Source of the DNA: Bradyrhizobium rifense
GTDB taxonomy: Bacteria; Pseudomonadota; Alphaproteobacteria; Rhizobiales; Xanthobacteraceae
Assembly: GCF_008123425.1 (NCBI RefSeq)
Contig: NZ_VSSS01000089.1
Span: forward strand, 28,544-92,543
DNA length: 64,000 nucleotides
Direction of reading: 5' to 3'
Shown piece after piece: positions 8,941-17,694 of the stretch. The notes below the pieces were generated by a model that was given only the letters and a program-made list of their open reading frames with translations, made no database searches and was not told the DNA's origin. A program made the position numbers and the translations under genes. The first letter of the stretch is position 1; the number at the start of each line of letters is the position of its first letter.

Positions 8941-9093
8941 TTGAACACGATCCAGTATCTTGAAGATCAGGCTGCGCGCGCCGAGCGACTTGCCAAACGG
9001 ATCACGGATACGCTGACGATCGAAAAGCTCCTGACCTTCGCCGGCGAACGCCGCCGCGAGATCGAGGTCATCGCCGGAAGACGGCGCGGCTGA
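8941..9093 (+). CDS. Small hypothetical protein, 50 aa
   Basis: TTG-started frame reading MNTIQYLEDQAARAERLAKR, then ITDTLTIEKLLTFAGERRRE and ending IAGRRRG. GGGGGAG lies about seven bases upstream. The composition (strongly helical, Arg-rich C terminus) and good ribosome-binding site support a real small gene. A weak stem followed by TTTTT at about 9109-9138 could terminate it. Function unknown. Confidence 0.6.
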   Translation: MNTIQYLEDQAARAERLAKRITDTLTIEKLLTFAGERRREIEVIAGRRRG

Positions 9094-9176
9094 CGCCTGT
9101 CAGCAGATAACGCCGGCAGCCCAAGCGGCGCCTTTTTGTTGCCTGCGCTTTGAAGCGTGTCGCGAGGACAACGCGC

Positions 9177-9488
9177 TCAGCTATGGCTTTCGACGAAGTC
9201 GCTGAGATAGTCGGGAAGCCGGATGCCGTCGATGTCGCAACGCGCGCGAATTTCGCCGGCGACGTCAATCGAGATGTCCTTCATCCAGTGCTCGAGCGTG
9301 TTGAACGAGATCACCTTGATGGGATCGTTGAAACAACCGGCGACGAGCTCGCTGATCGTCGTGTCGAGGTCATATCGTTCGACGCGAATTTCTTTTCCTT
9401 TGTCGCGGCGATCGATCACCACGAACAGGGTCTGGTCTGCGCCATAGGGCACGTTTTGACTGGGTACGGCTTCAAGCATCTCAGGCAC
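9177..9488 (-). CDS. Hypothetical protein, about 103 aa
   Basis: Soluble protein starting at GTG 9488 or ATG 9479 (three residues shorter). It contains EIRVERYDLDTTISELVAG and ISFNTLEHWMKDISIDVAGE, reading as a compact alpha/beta protein with an acidic C-terminal half (DGIRLPDYLSDFVESHS). No signal peptide, membrane segment or recognised catalytic motif. It is convergent with the small gene ending at 9093. I do not recognise the family. Confidence 0.65.
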   Translation of the reverse strand: MPEMLEAVPSQNVPYGADQTLFVVIDRRDKGKEIRVERYDLDTTISELVAGCFNDPIKVISFNTLEHWMKDISIDVAGEIRARCDIDGIRLPDYLSDFVESHS

Positions 9489-9586
9489 TCACGCCTTGGC
9501 TTTGACTCTTAACTTCCGATCCGCGTTAACGGGAAAAACCGGAAGAAGGTTCCTACTTTTTTGAGAAGCCCGTCGCGGCGACGCCG

Positions 9587-9859
9587 TCAGAGATATTCAC
9601 GTAGCCGCGACAGCTCCGCGATGTGCTCGGGCGAGAGGATGTCCGTGACCAGCGGCGGCTGCGGCGCCGTGTGGATGTCATAGAGATGCCGGGTCGGCGC
9701 GGGCTTCTCCATGAAGGCCGAGATGCACTCGTCGAGCGTGCCTTCGCTCACCTGATAGGACGCCCGGTCCGGCCGGCGCTGGTTTCCGAGCGATGGCCAC
9801 TTATGCAGCACGGCGTGCGCGGTGAAATCGACCTTTGAATCAACTGATACGCCACCCAT
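9587..9859 (-). CDS. Hypothetical protein, 90 aa
   Basis: Start placed at ATG 9859 (MGGVSVDSKVDFTAHAVLHK) because GAGGCGGGG precedes it; upstream codons in the same frame are low-complexity and overlap a terminator. The rest includes PDRASYQVSEGTLDECISAF and ends LSPEHIAELSRLREYL. A small cytosolic protein with no recognised domain. It lies downstream of the BVMO-hydrolase gene on the same strand but behind a terminator, so it is probably a separate transcript. Confidence 0.65.
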   Translation of the reverse strand: MGGVSVDSKVDFTAHAVLHKWPSLGNQRRPDRASYQVSEGTLDECISAFMEKPAPTRHLYDIHTAPQPPLVTDILSPEHIAELSRLREYL

Positions 9860-9875
9860 CGTCCCCGCCTCACGC

Positions 9876-9911
9876 AAAAAGAACCCCAGCACGCAAACTA
9901 GCGTGCCGGGG
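9876..9911 (-). terminator. Rho-independent terminator after the BVMO-hydrolase gene
   Basis: On the minus strand: CCCC, CACGC/GCGTG stem with a six-base loop, GGGG, then TTCTTTTT. This is a classic hairpin plus U-tract, about 80 bases beyond the stop at 9990 and just before the 90-residue gene. Confidence 0.75.
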
Positions 9912-9957
9912 CCCATACCAAATCGTTGCATCTCAAAGCCACGCGTCCATAACGCGG

Positions 9958-9981
9958 CGGCCGGGAAAAGGTTCCCGGCCG
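9958..9981. repeat. Perfect inverted repeat just past the BVMO-hydrolase stop
   Basis: CGGCCGGGAA, spacer AAGG, TTCCCGGCCG: a ten-base perfect stem starting nine bases after the stop codon. It has no T-run on the minus side, so it is more likely an mRNA 3' stabilising hairpin ahead of the true terminator at 9876-9911. Confidence 0.6.
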
Positions 9982-9989
9982 ATGGCTTC

Positions 9990-12680
9990 TTAACTCGCGG
10001 CCGCAGCGATCTTGTGCCCCGGGCTGTCATGGCCCTGGCTGGTGTCGTCGCCGCGGCTGACCTCCGGCGGAAGCCCCGCAAAGCGCCGCAAGGCCCCTGC
10101 CATCTGCGTCCGTCCCTGGACGCCGGTGATCACCACATCGACCATCGGAAAGGACGAGTGGAAATGGCCGCGCGCCTTGAGCTGCTCGACCGGCACGCCT
10201 GCCGCCGCCATCGCGTCCGCATAGGCGATGCCCTCGTCGCGCAGCGGATCGAACTCGCAGGTGACGACGAAGGCCGGCGGCAGGCCGGCGACCTTGCCGC
10301 GCAGCGGCGAGACGCGCGGATCGGTGCGGTCGGCCGGCGAGCAGTAGAGATCCCAGAACCAGTACATCAGCGACCGCGTCAGGAAGTAGCCCGTCGCATT
10401 GTCGTTGTAGGACGGACGGTCGAAGCTGCAGTCGGTGACCGGACACACCAGCAACTGGCCGGCGATCTCGGGCCCGCCGCGGTCGCGCGCGAGCTGGCAG
10501 GTGACGGCGGCAATGTTGCCGCCGGCGCTCCAGCCTGCGACCAGCACCGGTCCCGGCTTGCCGCCGAGCTCGGTGAGATGCTCGGCGATCCAGCGCGTCG
10601 CTGCATAGCCGTCCTCGGCCGCCGTCGGGAAGCGATGCTCCGGCGCGTGGCGATAGCCGACGCTGACGAAGGTCATGCCGGTCCGCCGCACCATGTCGCG
10701 GCAGAACGGCTCGTCCGACTGCTCGTCGCCGAGCACCCAGCCGCCGCCGTGGAAATAGACCACAACCTGGTGCGGTCCCGGCGTGGCCGGCTTGTAGACG
10801 CGATAAGGCAGCGGGCCGTCCGCGCCGGGCAGGGTGCCGTCGACGATGTCGCCGATCAGCCGTCCCGCAGGCCGGCCCTTGTTGAACTCGTCGACGAAGG
10901 CGCGCGCGCCGATTGCGCCCATCGATTCGATCGGCGGCAGGTTCAGCGACGTCAGCAGGTTCAGCACCAGCCGTACGTCCGGCTGCAGCCGCACCACCTC
11001 GCCGTCATTGCATTGTGCGGCGACGTCGGGGCCGGTGAGCTTGAAGCCGAGCATGCCGCGGCTCGTGACCTCGTCGCAGATGCTGCGATAGGGACCGACG
11101 CCGCCGGTGTAGGGCATCAGGCCCTGCACCTTGCCGGGCACGTTGGCGCCCGTGTACCAGGTGTTGGCGAGCCGGTGCAGCGTCACCATCGAGCAGTCGG
11201 CCAGGTGCCGGCCCCAGCCGGCCTGCGCCGTCTCGGTCGGCTCGATCGTGGTGAAGCCGGCATCGCGCAGCGCTTTGAGGCGGTCGACGACCCAGTCGAC
11301 ATGCTGCTCGATCGACACCGCCATGTTCGACAGCACCGACGGGCTGCCGGGCCCCGTGATCATGAAGAAGTTCGGGAAGCCCGCGACCGTGAGACCGAGA
11401 TAGCTCTGCGGCCCCTGTGCCCAGACATCGGTGAGCGACTTGCCGTTGCGACCCGTAATCGGATGCACGGCGCGGATCGCGCCGGTCATGGCGTCGAAAC
11501 CGGTCGCGAACACGATGACGTCGACGTCGACGTTGCGTTTGCCGGTGGTGATGCCGCCTGCGGTGATCCCCTTGATCGGCTCCTGGCGCAGATTGACCAG
11601 CGTCACGTTGGGCCGGTTGTAGGTCGCGTAGTAATTGGTATCGAGGCACGGACGCTTGGCGCCAAAGGGATGATCGTGCGGCATCAGTGCTGCCGCCGTC
11701 TCCGGATCCTTCACGGCAGCGCGAATCTTCTCGCGGATAAGCTCGCCGATCAGCGCATTGCCGTCGAAATCGACGCCCTGGTCGGCCCAGAGCTGCGTCA
11801 GGATGTGGACGAGGTCGCCGGCGGCCCAGGCACGTTCGAACCGCTCACGACGCTCCGCATCGCTCAATTGCCAGCTCACGACGGTTTGCTGCGGATAGGG
11901 CACACCGGTCATCGACTGGCGCGCCTGCTCGCGATAGGCCGCGCGGTCGCTCTGGAACAGGTCTCTGCGATCGGCCGGCGAGGGGCCGTTATGCGCGGGC
12001 AGCGCGAAATTCGGCGTGCGCTGGAATACGGTCAGATGCGCGGCCTGCTCGGCGATCAGCGGGATCGACTGGATGGCCGACGATCCGGTGCCGATCACGG
12101 CAACGCGTTTTCCGGCGAGATTGACGCCGTCATGCGGCCAGCGTCCGGTGAAATAGATCTCGCCCTTGAAGTCCTTGACGCCGTCGATCTCCGGCGGCTT
12201 TGGTGCGGAGAGGCAGCCGGTGGCCATGATGTAATGGCGGCAGGAGACCGGCGCGCCGTTGCTGGTGCTCAGTTGCCAGCGCTCGGCTGTCTCGTCCCAA
12301 TTGGCTTCGGTGACCTTGGTCTTGAAGCGGATGTCGCGGCGCAGATCGTAGCGGTCCGCGACGAAGCCGAGATAGCGCAGGATCTCGGGCTGTGCCGCGT
12401 ATTTCTCCGACCAGGTCCAGACCTTGTCGAGTTCCGGATCGAACGTGTAGCTGTAGTCGATGGTTTGGATATCGCAGCGCGCACCGGGATAGCGGTTCCA
12501 GTACCAGGTGCCGCCGACGTCGCCGGCTTCGTCGAGACCGACAGCCGAGATTCCTGCCTTGCGCAGGCGATGGAGAAGATAGAGGCCGGCAAATCCGGCG
12601 CCGACCACGGCAACATCGACCTGTTGAGCTGTTCCACTCGCCGCGTTGGACTCACGCGCGGCGACCATTGCGTCAGGCAT
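9990..12680 (-). CDS. Fused flavin (Baeyer-Villiger-type) monooxygenase and alpha/beta hydrolase
   Basis: 896 residues in two enzymes. Residues about 20-550: an FAD/NADPH class B monooxygenase with dinucleotide folds VVGAGFAGLYLL (near 25-36) and VAVIGTGSSAIQ (near 190-202), and between them FKGEIYFTGRWP, the position of the BVMO fingerprint FxGxxxHTxxWP with Phe where His is usual. Residues about 600-880: an HSL-type esterase with oxyanion motif FHGGGW (near 642), nucleophile elbow GWSAGG (near 714), the acid in CEFDPLRDEG and the base in GHFHSS. The fused product could oxidise a ketone to an ester or lactone and hydrolyse it in one polypeptide. It ends in a hairpin and terminator. No signal peptide. 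The substrate is unknown, and the His to Phe change leaves true Baeyer-Villiger chemistry uncertain. Confidence 0.88.
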   Translation of the reverse strand: MPDAMVAARESNAASGTAQQVDVAVVGAGFAGLYLLHRLRKAGISAVGLDEAGDVGGTWYWNRYPGARCDIQTIDYSYTFDPELDKVWTWSEKYAAQPEILRYLGFVADRYDLRRDIRFKTKVTEANWDETAERWQLSTSNGAPVSCRHYIMATGCLSAPKPPEIDGVKDFKGEIYFTGRWPHDGVNLAGKRVAVIGTGSSAIQSIPLIAEQAAHLTVFQRTPNFALPAHNGPSPADRRDLFQSDRAAYREQARQSMTGVPYPQQTVVSWQLSDAERRERFERAWAAGDLVHILTQLWADQGVDFDGNALIGELIREKIRAAVKDPETAAALMPHDHPFGAKRPCLDTNYYATYNRPNVTLVNLRQEPIKGITAGGITTGKRNVDVDVIVFATGFDAMTGAIRAVHPITGRNGKSLTDVWAQGPQSYLGLTVAGFPNFFMITGPGSPSVLSNMAVSIEQHVDWVVDRLKALRDAGFTTIEPTETAQAGWGRHLADCSMVTLHRLANTWYTGANVPGKVQGLMPYTGGVGPYRSICDEVTSRGMLGFKLTGPDVAAQCNDGEVVRLQPDVRLVLNLLTSLNLPPIESMGAIGARAFVDEFNKGRPAGRLIGDIVDGTLPGADGPLPYRVYKPATPGPHQVVVYFHGGGWVLGDEQSDEPFCRDMVRRTGMTFVSVGYRHAPEHRFPTAAEDGYAATRWIAEHLTELGGKPGPVLVAGWSAGGNIAAVTCQLARDRGGPEIAGQLLVCPVTDCSFDRPSYNDNATGYFLTRSLMYWFWDLYCSPADRTDPRVSPLRGKVAGLPPAFVVTCEFDPLRDEGIAYADAMAAAGVPVEQLKARGHFHSSFPMVDVVITGVQGRTQMAGALRRFAGLPPEVSRGDDTSQGHDSPGHKIAAAAS

Positions 12681-12909
12681 GGTATTCCTCCCGTGTATTT
12701 TGTTTTGCCGGCAGGCTAGTCCTGCAGGCCCGGCTTGTCATCAGAGCAGGTGCAATCTTCGGTAGTCGTTTGCGGCGTGATCGTGGCGGCGCGAACCCTG
12801 CTTCAATGCACGCATCGCGATGCACAATGGCCGTGATTACCCGGGCTAATCATGTACGATTCGCCTGTGTATGCTTGCGGCTACAAGCCACGCTTACCGA
12901 CCGGGCGTC

Positions 12910-13119
12910 ATGACAGAGTTGAGTGAGCGAACCAAAGCCAACATGGACGTCGTCCTTGAGGAGACGTGCCGCCAATTGCCGCACGGCGGCGATCACGACA
13001 GCCGCAGGTTCATCGCCGAGCGCCTGATCGAAGCCGCGCAATCCGGCCACTCCACGCTAGGCGAGCTCGGCATCATCGCGCGACGTGCGCTGTCGGATAT
13101 CATTGCCAAGGGCGGGTAG
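12910..13119 (+). CDS. Small hypothetical protein, 69 aa
   Basis: From ATG 12910: MTELSERTKANMDVVLEETC, then RQLPHGGDHDSRRFIAERLI, ending ARRALSDIIAKGG. A small, helical, soluble protein of a kind often seen as a conserved hypothetical in Bradyrhizobium-type genomes (recollection, not searched). Longer starts upstream in the frame lie in low-quality sequence. No function can be assigned. Confidence 0.6.
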   Translation: MTELSERTKANMDVVLEETCRQLPHGGDHDSRRFIAERLIEAAQSGHSTLGELGIIARRALSDIIAKGG

Positions 13120-13200
13120 CTGCCCCCTCAGCGCTTGCCTCGGTGCTGGCTGCGGACGTAACCTGACGGGGAACATTTCCGCGCATCGAGATCCCCGAAG

Positions 13201-14670
13201 ATGCGGTCCCTGCTTGCGCTCATTGCAGCCTTTGCATCGCTCTATGCCGGCGCGGCTGTGGCGCAGTCGGTCGGCCAATTTCCATTTGCGTTGACGCGCG
13301 AAGGCCAGATGCTTGGCGCCGTCGAGGGCGAGGTGGCGTCATTCAAGGGGCTTGCCTATGCGGCACCGCCGGTCGGCAGCCTGCGCTGGCGTCCGCCGCA
13401 GGCCTTGCCCGAGAGCTCCGAGATGAGCACGGCCTACGATTATGCCGCGGCCTGTCTCCAGCCAGCGATGCCGGCCGCGCGCGAGGATTGCCTCACGCTC
13501 AACGTGTTTCGTCCCTTCGGCGTCGACGGGCCGCTGCCGGTGATGGTGTTCATCCATGGCGGCGATTTCGTTACGGGCACCGCCAGTGATCCGCTGTTCG
13601 ACGGCTCGAGGTTCGCGCAGGCCGGGCTCATCGTCGTGACCTTGAATTATCGTCTCGGCGCGCTCGGCTGGCTGACGCATCCCGCGCTGTCGGACGGCGG
13701 CTCCGGCAATTTCGGCCTGATCGACCAGGTCACGGCGCTGCATTGGGTGCATGACAACATCGCGGCCTTCGGCGGCGATGCGAACAACGTCACGCTGTTC
13801 GGCAACGGCGCCGGCGCAACGTCGATCGCGCTGCTGATGCTGTGCGCGCAATCGCGCGATCTTTTCCAGAAAGCCATTCTGCAATCAGTGCCCGGCCGCG
13901 CGCGCCTGCATTCGTCGCAGGAGGCCGAGGCCGTAGGCCGGCAATTTGTCGCCGCGCTCGGGCAGGAGGCGGATTTGCGCGCCGTCAAACCGGCGCGTCT
14001 GCTTGCGGCTGAAAAACGTCTGCTGGAGAAATCACCACGCAGCTTTGCGCCGGCGATGGATGGACACCTGGTGACGGAAGACATCGCCGCCGGATTTGCG
14101 GCAGGACATGAGAGCCGCATTCCCCTGATCATCGGTTCGAATGACGACGAGACCCGTTTCGGCAGCGAGCCGGAGGTCATGGAGACGCTGTCGTCCTCAG
14201 GCGCGAGCATCGACGAGCTGCGCAAGCTCTATCCCGATGCCGCGAGGCCGTCCGACGTTGCGGCGAGCTTCTACACCGACAAGGTCTTCTCCGAGCCGGT
14301 GCGAATGCTCGCCCGGCTTCATGCCGCGAGCGGCGCGCCGACCTTCCGCTATCGCTTTGCCTATGTGCCTGAAGCACGGCGCGGCAATCCCGACGAAGGC
14401 CACGGGCGGGAGTTGCAGTTCATCTTCGGCGTGGAGGGCGTGCCCGGTGCGGGCATCTTCTCGCGACGGGACCGCGAGGTCGCAAGCCGCATGCGGGCCT
14501 ACTGGATCAACTTTGCCAGGAGCGGCGACCCCAACGGCGCAGAGCTGCCGCATTGGGATGCGGCCGCGGACCACGACCATCTGCTGCTGATCGCGAACGA
14601 TCGCATTGCGAGCGGCGACGACCCCTGGGTGGTGCGTCTCGACCGGCTCCCGCGCGAGAGCAAAAAATGA
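13201..14670 (+). CDS. Type-B carboxylesterase homologue lacking the catalytic serine
   Basis: 489 residues with a signal peptide (cleavage near AAVAQS). Family features are clear: LKYA-type start (FKGLAYAAPPVGSLRWRPPQ), oxyanion region FIHGGDFVTG, FGLIDQVTALHWVHDNIAAF and FGGDANNVTLFG. At the nucleophile elbow, where family members read FGESAGG, this protein reads FGNGAGA, so Gly203 replaces the catalytic serine and Asn replaces Glu. The acid (Glu317 in NDDETRFG) and base (His401 in GHGRELQFIFG) positions are retained. Probably a secreted pseudo-esterase with a binding role, or one with altered chemistry. No operon partner. Confidence 0.85.
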   Translation: MRSLLALIAAFASLYAGAAVAQSVGQFPFALTREGQMLGAVEGEVASFKGLAYAAPPVGSLRWRPPQALPESSEMSTAYDYAAACLQPAMPAAREDCLTLNVFRPFGVDGPLPVMVFIHGGDFVTGTASDPLFDGSRFAQAGLIVVTLNYRLGALGWLTHPALSDGGSGNFGLIDQVTALHWVHDNIAAFGGDANNVTLFGNGAGATSIALLMLCAQSRDLFQKAILQSVPGRARLHSSQEAEAVGRQFVAALGQEADLRAVKPARLLAAEKRLLEKSPRSFAPAMDGHLVTEDIAAGFAAGHESRIPLIIGSNDDETRFGSEPEVMETLSSSGASIDELRKLYPDAARPSDVAASFYTDKVFSEPVRMLARLHAASGAPTFRYRFAYVPEARRGNPDEGHGRELQFIFGVEGVPGAGIFSRRDREVASRMRAYWINFARSGDPNGAELPHWDAAADHDHLLLIANDRIASGDDPWVVRLDRLPRESKK

Positions 14671-14677
14671 GTTGGAG

Positions 14678-14857
14678 TTAGGCCGCGAGCTCGACGCGCG
14701 GCGCCGGGCTCAGCCGGTCTTCTTCCAGATAGTCCATCGCGCCGTCCTTCTCGACGGCATAGAACTGCTGGCCTTCCTTCGAGCGGTAGGCGGCGCGAAC
14801 GACGCCGCGGCGGCCCTTGTCACTGTTGACGACGTCCCCCAGCGCAAACTTCTTCAT
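14678..14857 (-). CDS. Small hypothetical protein, 59 aa
   Basis: Frame starting MKKFALGDVVNSDKGRRGVV, continuing RAAYRSKEGQQFYAVEKDGA and ending PAPRVELAA. It reads as a small beta-barrel of the SH3/KOW kind (GDVV, GRRGVV, YAVEKDGAMDYLEEDRL), resembling short proteins that follow a similar hydrophilic pattern in rhizobia. It is convergent with the esterase gene. Function unknown. Confidence 0.65.
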   Translation of the reverse strand: MKKFALGDVVNSDKGRRGVVRAAYRSKEGQQFYAVEKDGAMDYLEEDRLSPAPRVELAA

Positions 14858-15015
14858 CTCACGACTCGCATGTCTTCAGGCCGATTCCTTCGGCCACGCC
14901 GGATTGTGGGCGGCAAATCGTTAACGACTTGCTAACCATACCGGTTTGCCTATGCTCGCCGCCGATTGCGCGACTGCTACACGCGCATGTCGTTCAACGA
15001 GACGAGCTGGCACAA

Positions 15016-15810
15016 ATGACGCGATTTCCGACCCTGTTCCTGTCCCACGGCGGCGGCCCCTGGCCCTTCATGGAGGACCGGCGGGTGCAATATGCGAAGA
15101 CGGCCGCGGAGTTCGGCCGGCTGCCGCAGCTTCTGCCCGCAAAGCCGAAGGCGGTGCTCGTCATCACCGGCCATTGGGAGGCCGACGCCTTCACCGTGTC
15201 GACCTCGGCGCATCCGCCGATGGTGTACGACTATTACGGCTTCCCCGAGCATACCTACCGCATCACATATCCGGCGCCGGGCAAGCCCGAGCTCGCGGCA
15301 GAAGTGAAGGCGCTGCTCACGCGCGCCGGCCTCGATTGCCGGGAAGATCTCAATCAGGGGTTCGACCACGGCACCTTCGTGCCGCTTGGGCTGATGTATC
15401 CGAACGCCGACATGCCGATCGTACTGCTGTCGCTGAAGTCGAGCTACGACGCGGCCGAGCACATCAAGGTCGGGCAGGCGATCGCCTCGCTCCGCGACGA
15501 GGGCATTCTGATCGTCGGCAGCGGGCTCACCTATCACAATATGCGCGGTTTCGGCCGCGCGGAGTCCAAGCCCGTCTCGTACGATTTCGAGGCCTATCTG
15601 AACGAGGCGATCGGCAATCCGGATCCGGCGCGCCGCAACGCGATGCTGGTGGACTGGGAGAACGCGCCGAGCGCGCGTCTCGCCCATCCGCGTGAGGATC
15701 ATTTGCTGCCGTTGATGGTCGCCGCAGGTGCCGCCGGCAGCGACGTCGGCAAGCGCGTCTTCGTCGACGAGGTCGCGAACGTCGCGATGGCGTCGTACGT
15801 GTTCGGGTGA
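15016..15810 (+). CDS. DODA-type extradiol ring-cleavage dioxygenase (LigB superfamily)
   Basis: 264 residues from ATG 15016; the frame is open upstream but homology begins at MTRFPTLFLSHGGGPW. Class III extradiol dioxygenase using Fe(II) or Zn: ligands expected in SHGGGPWPFMED, in ITGHWEAD, and in FDHGTFVPLGL, with TYHNMRGFG near the C terminus. Family members cleave DOPA or related catechols at the 4,5 position. It is monocistronic here, and no other aromatic-degradation gene is adjacent, so the substrate is open. The following repeat separates it from the convergent serine hydrolase. Confidence 0.88.
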   Translation: MTRFPTLFLSHGGGPWPFMEDRRVQYAKTAAEFGRLPQLLPAKPKAVLVITGHWEADAFTVSTSAHPPMVYDYYGFPEHTYRITYPAPGKPELAAEVKALLTRAGLDCREDLNQGFDHGTFVPLGLMYPNADMPIVLLSLKSSYDAAEHIKVGQAIASLRDEGILIVGSGLTYHNMRGFGRAESKPVSYDFEAYLNEAIGNPDPARRNAMLVDWENAPSARLAHPREDHLLPLMVAAGAAGSDVGKRVFVDEVANVAMASYVFG

Positions 15811-15823
15811 ATCCGTAGAACTC

Positions 15824-15906
15824 GTAGGGCGGATTAGCGTAAGCGTAATCCGCCATTGGGCTAAAACGTAGGTCGCGGATTTCGCTTCGCTAACCAATCC
15901 GCCTTA
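15824..15906. repeat. Palindromic repeat of the GTAGGGCGGATTA type, copy 1
   Basis: GTAGGGCGGATTAGCGTAAG begins an element that folds on itself (GGCGGATTA against TAATCCGCC) and ends AACCAATCCGCCTTA. The last three bases are the stop codon of the convergent serine hydrolase. A related element overlaps the glgA stop at 17783-17860. Widespread in rhizobial intergenic DNA; function unknown. Confidence 0.7.
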
Positions 15907-17646
15907 TGGGCTGCGCTTCGCGATGAAGGTGCCGTTCGGCTGGTGATACACGAGTTCCTCGATCGCGCCGGATGGGCCGCGGCGGAATTCGGTGCGATAG
16001 CCGTCGAGCTGGACGATGCTGAGCGTCGCGCCCTGGTAGGGCCGCAGCTGGTAGAGCGGCACGAACGGAATTTTCAGAGTAAGCTGGCCCTCGCCATCCT
16101 CGGTGACGATGTGGGTCTGATCGCCGCGAATGTATTCGCCGACGCAGGCCAACCGGAACGCAGGGTCCATGCATTCGCCGGCGGCGGCGCGCGTGAAGAC
16201 GATGTCCGGCACCAGCACCTCGAGCTGGGCCGAGAGACTCGCAATGTTGCCGTCGCGGTCGGTCGCAAAGGTAATCACGAGATCGTCCGGATTGAGGTCT
16301 CCGAAAACGTACGGCAGCTGGAACGAATCGTAGTGCCGGTGTGCGAGCTTCGCCTTCGTGCCGCGCCAGGCCCAGTGCAGGCTGTCGCCGTCTTGTGTGA
16401 TGACCACCCGGCCATAGGCCGGATGTTCATAGGCGCCGCAAAAATCTGCGAGATCATGGCTAGGCTTCGTGTTCAGCTTGCGCGCCGTCGGCTTCGCCGA
16501 CTCGTCGGCTTTCTGCTGCGCCAGCGCTTTGCGGCGCTTGTCGCGCAGGCGGTCCAGCCACGGCACGGGTTCGTTGCCGGCGAGATGATCGTGAACGCGG
16601 TTGATCAGGATGCTGGACACCAGATTGCCGCCGGTGTTGGTGAAGACGGCGATGCCGGTGTTTCGCGCCGGGATGAGGCGCATCAGCGTACTCCAGCCGA
16701 GCCAGCCGCCGGAGTGTCCGACCACGCGCTCGCCGCGGTAGGTGGTGTGGTTGAAGCCCAGCCCGTAATGCGAATGGCCGAACTCTTCCCACTCAGCAGC
16801 GCCGGCGAAGACGCGCGGCGACTGCATCTCCCGGATCAGCGTGGACGACAGCAGGCGCTCGCCGGCGAATTCGCCCTCGGCCAGCAAGAATTTCATCCAG
16901 TTGGCGAGGGCGGCAACCGAGGTGACGATGGCGCCGGCGCCCGTCGTGGTGATGGGGAGGAATTTGCTTCGCGAGCGCAGGTCGCCCCGTTCCACCAGGT
17001 AGGGAACGGCGGCGTCAGTTGCCGCGGCGTACTCCTCGGCCGAAAAGCCGACCGGGATCCGTAACTTATCTGTAAGCCGGGTGCGGACGAAATCTTCATA
17101 GCTCTGACCACTGATGCGCTCGACGACAAGGCTAGCGGCATTGTAGGCGAGATTGTTGTATTGAAAATCGGTGCGGATGTCCCGGGCCGGCTCAAGGTGA
17201 CGCAGCGCCGCCATCATCTCGCTGCGCGAGAGATCGGCTGGAATCCATATCCAGTCGTGGCGGGGCAGGCCGGAGTGGTGGCTGAGCAGGTCGCGCACGG
17301 TGACGCGCTCGGTCGCGACCGCGTCCTGCAGGCGGAATTCGGGAATGGTGTCGCGGACCGGTTTTGTCCAGTCGAGCCGTCCCTCGTCCACCAGAAGCGC
17401 CAACGCCGTGGCGGTGAACGTTTTGGTGATCGAGCAGATCAGGAACTGCGTCTCTGGCGTCGCGGGCAGTCCGGCTTCCACGTCGCGCTGGCCGCATGCC
17501 CTGAGCAGCACCGTCTCGCCGTTCTGCACGACGGCGAGCGTCACGGCCGGCACCTGCCACTCCGCCATCGCCTCCGTGACCAGCGCGTCGAGCTCGGGGA
17601 TGAGGGCTGTGATGGTCGTATCGCTTCGGGCAGATCGGCTGGACAT
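15904..17646 (-). CDS. Beta-lactamase-fold serine hydrolase with C-terminal DUF3471-like domain
   Basis: 580 residues. The first 340 form a class C beta-lactamase / DD-peptidase-type fold: SITK (Ser72-Lys75, nucleophile motif), YNN (Tyr163-Asn165), and HSGG (His311) in place of the KTG triad, which is the pattern of many esterases and peptidases of this fold. From about 390 a beta-rich DUF3471-like domain follows (DFCGAYEHPAYGRVVITQDG) and then further beta segments. No signal peptide is visible, unusual for this fold. A BlaI-type dyad sits 49 bases upstream of the start, nearly identical to that before the blaI-M56 operon. True beta-lactamase activity is not implied. Confidence 0.87.
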   Translation of the reverse strand: MSSRSARSDTTITALIPELDALVTEAMAEWQVPAVTLAVVQNGETVLLRACGQRDVEAGLPATPETQFLICSITKTFTATALALLVDEGRLDWTKPVRDTIPEFRLQDAVATERVTVRDLLSHHSGLPRHDWIWIPADLSRSEMMAALRHLEPARDIRTDFQYNNLAYNAASLVVERISGQSYEDFVRTRLTDKLRIPVGFSAEEYAAATDAAVPYLVERGDLRSRSKFLPITTTGAGAIVTSVAALANWMKFLLAEGEFAGERLLSSTLIREMQSPRVFAGAAEWEEFGHSHYGLGFNHTTYRGERVVGHSGGWLGWSTLMRLIPARNTGIAVFTNTGGNLVSSILINRVHDHLAGNEPVPWLDRLRDKRRKALAQQKADESAKPTARKLNTKPSHDLADFCGAYEHPAYGRVVITQDGDSLHWAWRGTKAKLAHRHYDSFQLPYVFGDLNPDDLVITFATDRDGNIASLSAQLEVLVPDIVFTRAAAGECMDPAFRLACVGEYIRGDQTHIVTEDGEGQLTLKIPFVPLYQLRPYQGATLSIVQLDGYRTEFRRGPSGAIEELVYHQPNGTFIAKRSP

Positions 17647-17694
17647 GGCACACTCGTTCTTCCGCTCGCCTCCACAACGGCTGGATGACGACCC

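Noticed and set aside
9822..12719. 965-codon open frame on the plus strand opposite the BVMO-hydrolase
   Set aside because: Composition is Arg/Ala-rich low-complexity, with no family motifs; it is the antisense of a clear enzyme gene in a GC-rich genome.
17647..17694. A second promoter-like TTGACG/TATAAT pair just before the serine hydrolase
   Set aside because: No acceptable -10 could be placed at the right spacing; only the dyad is reported.
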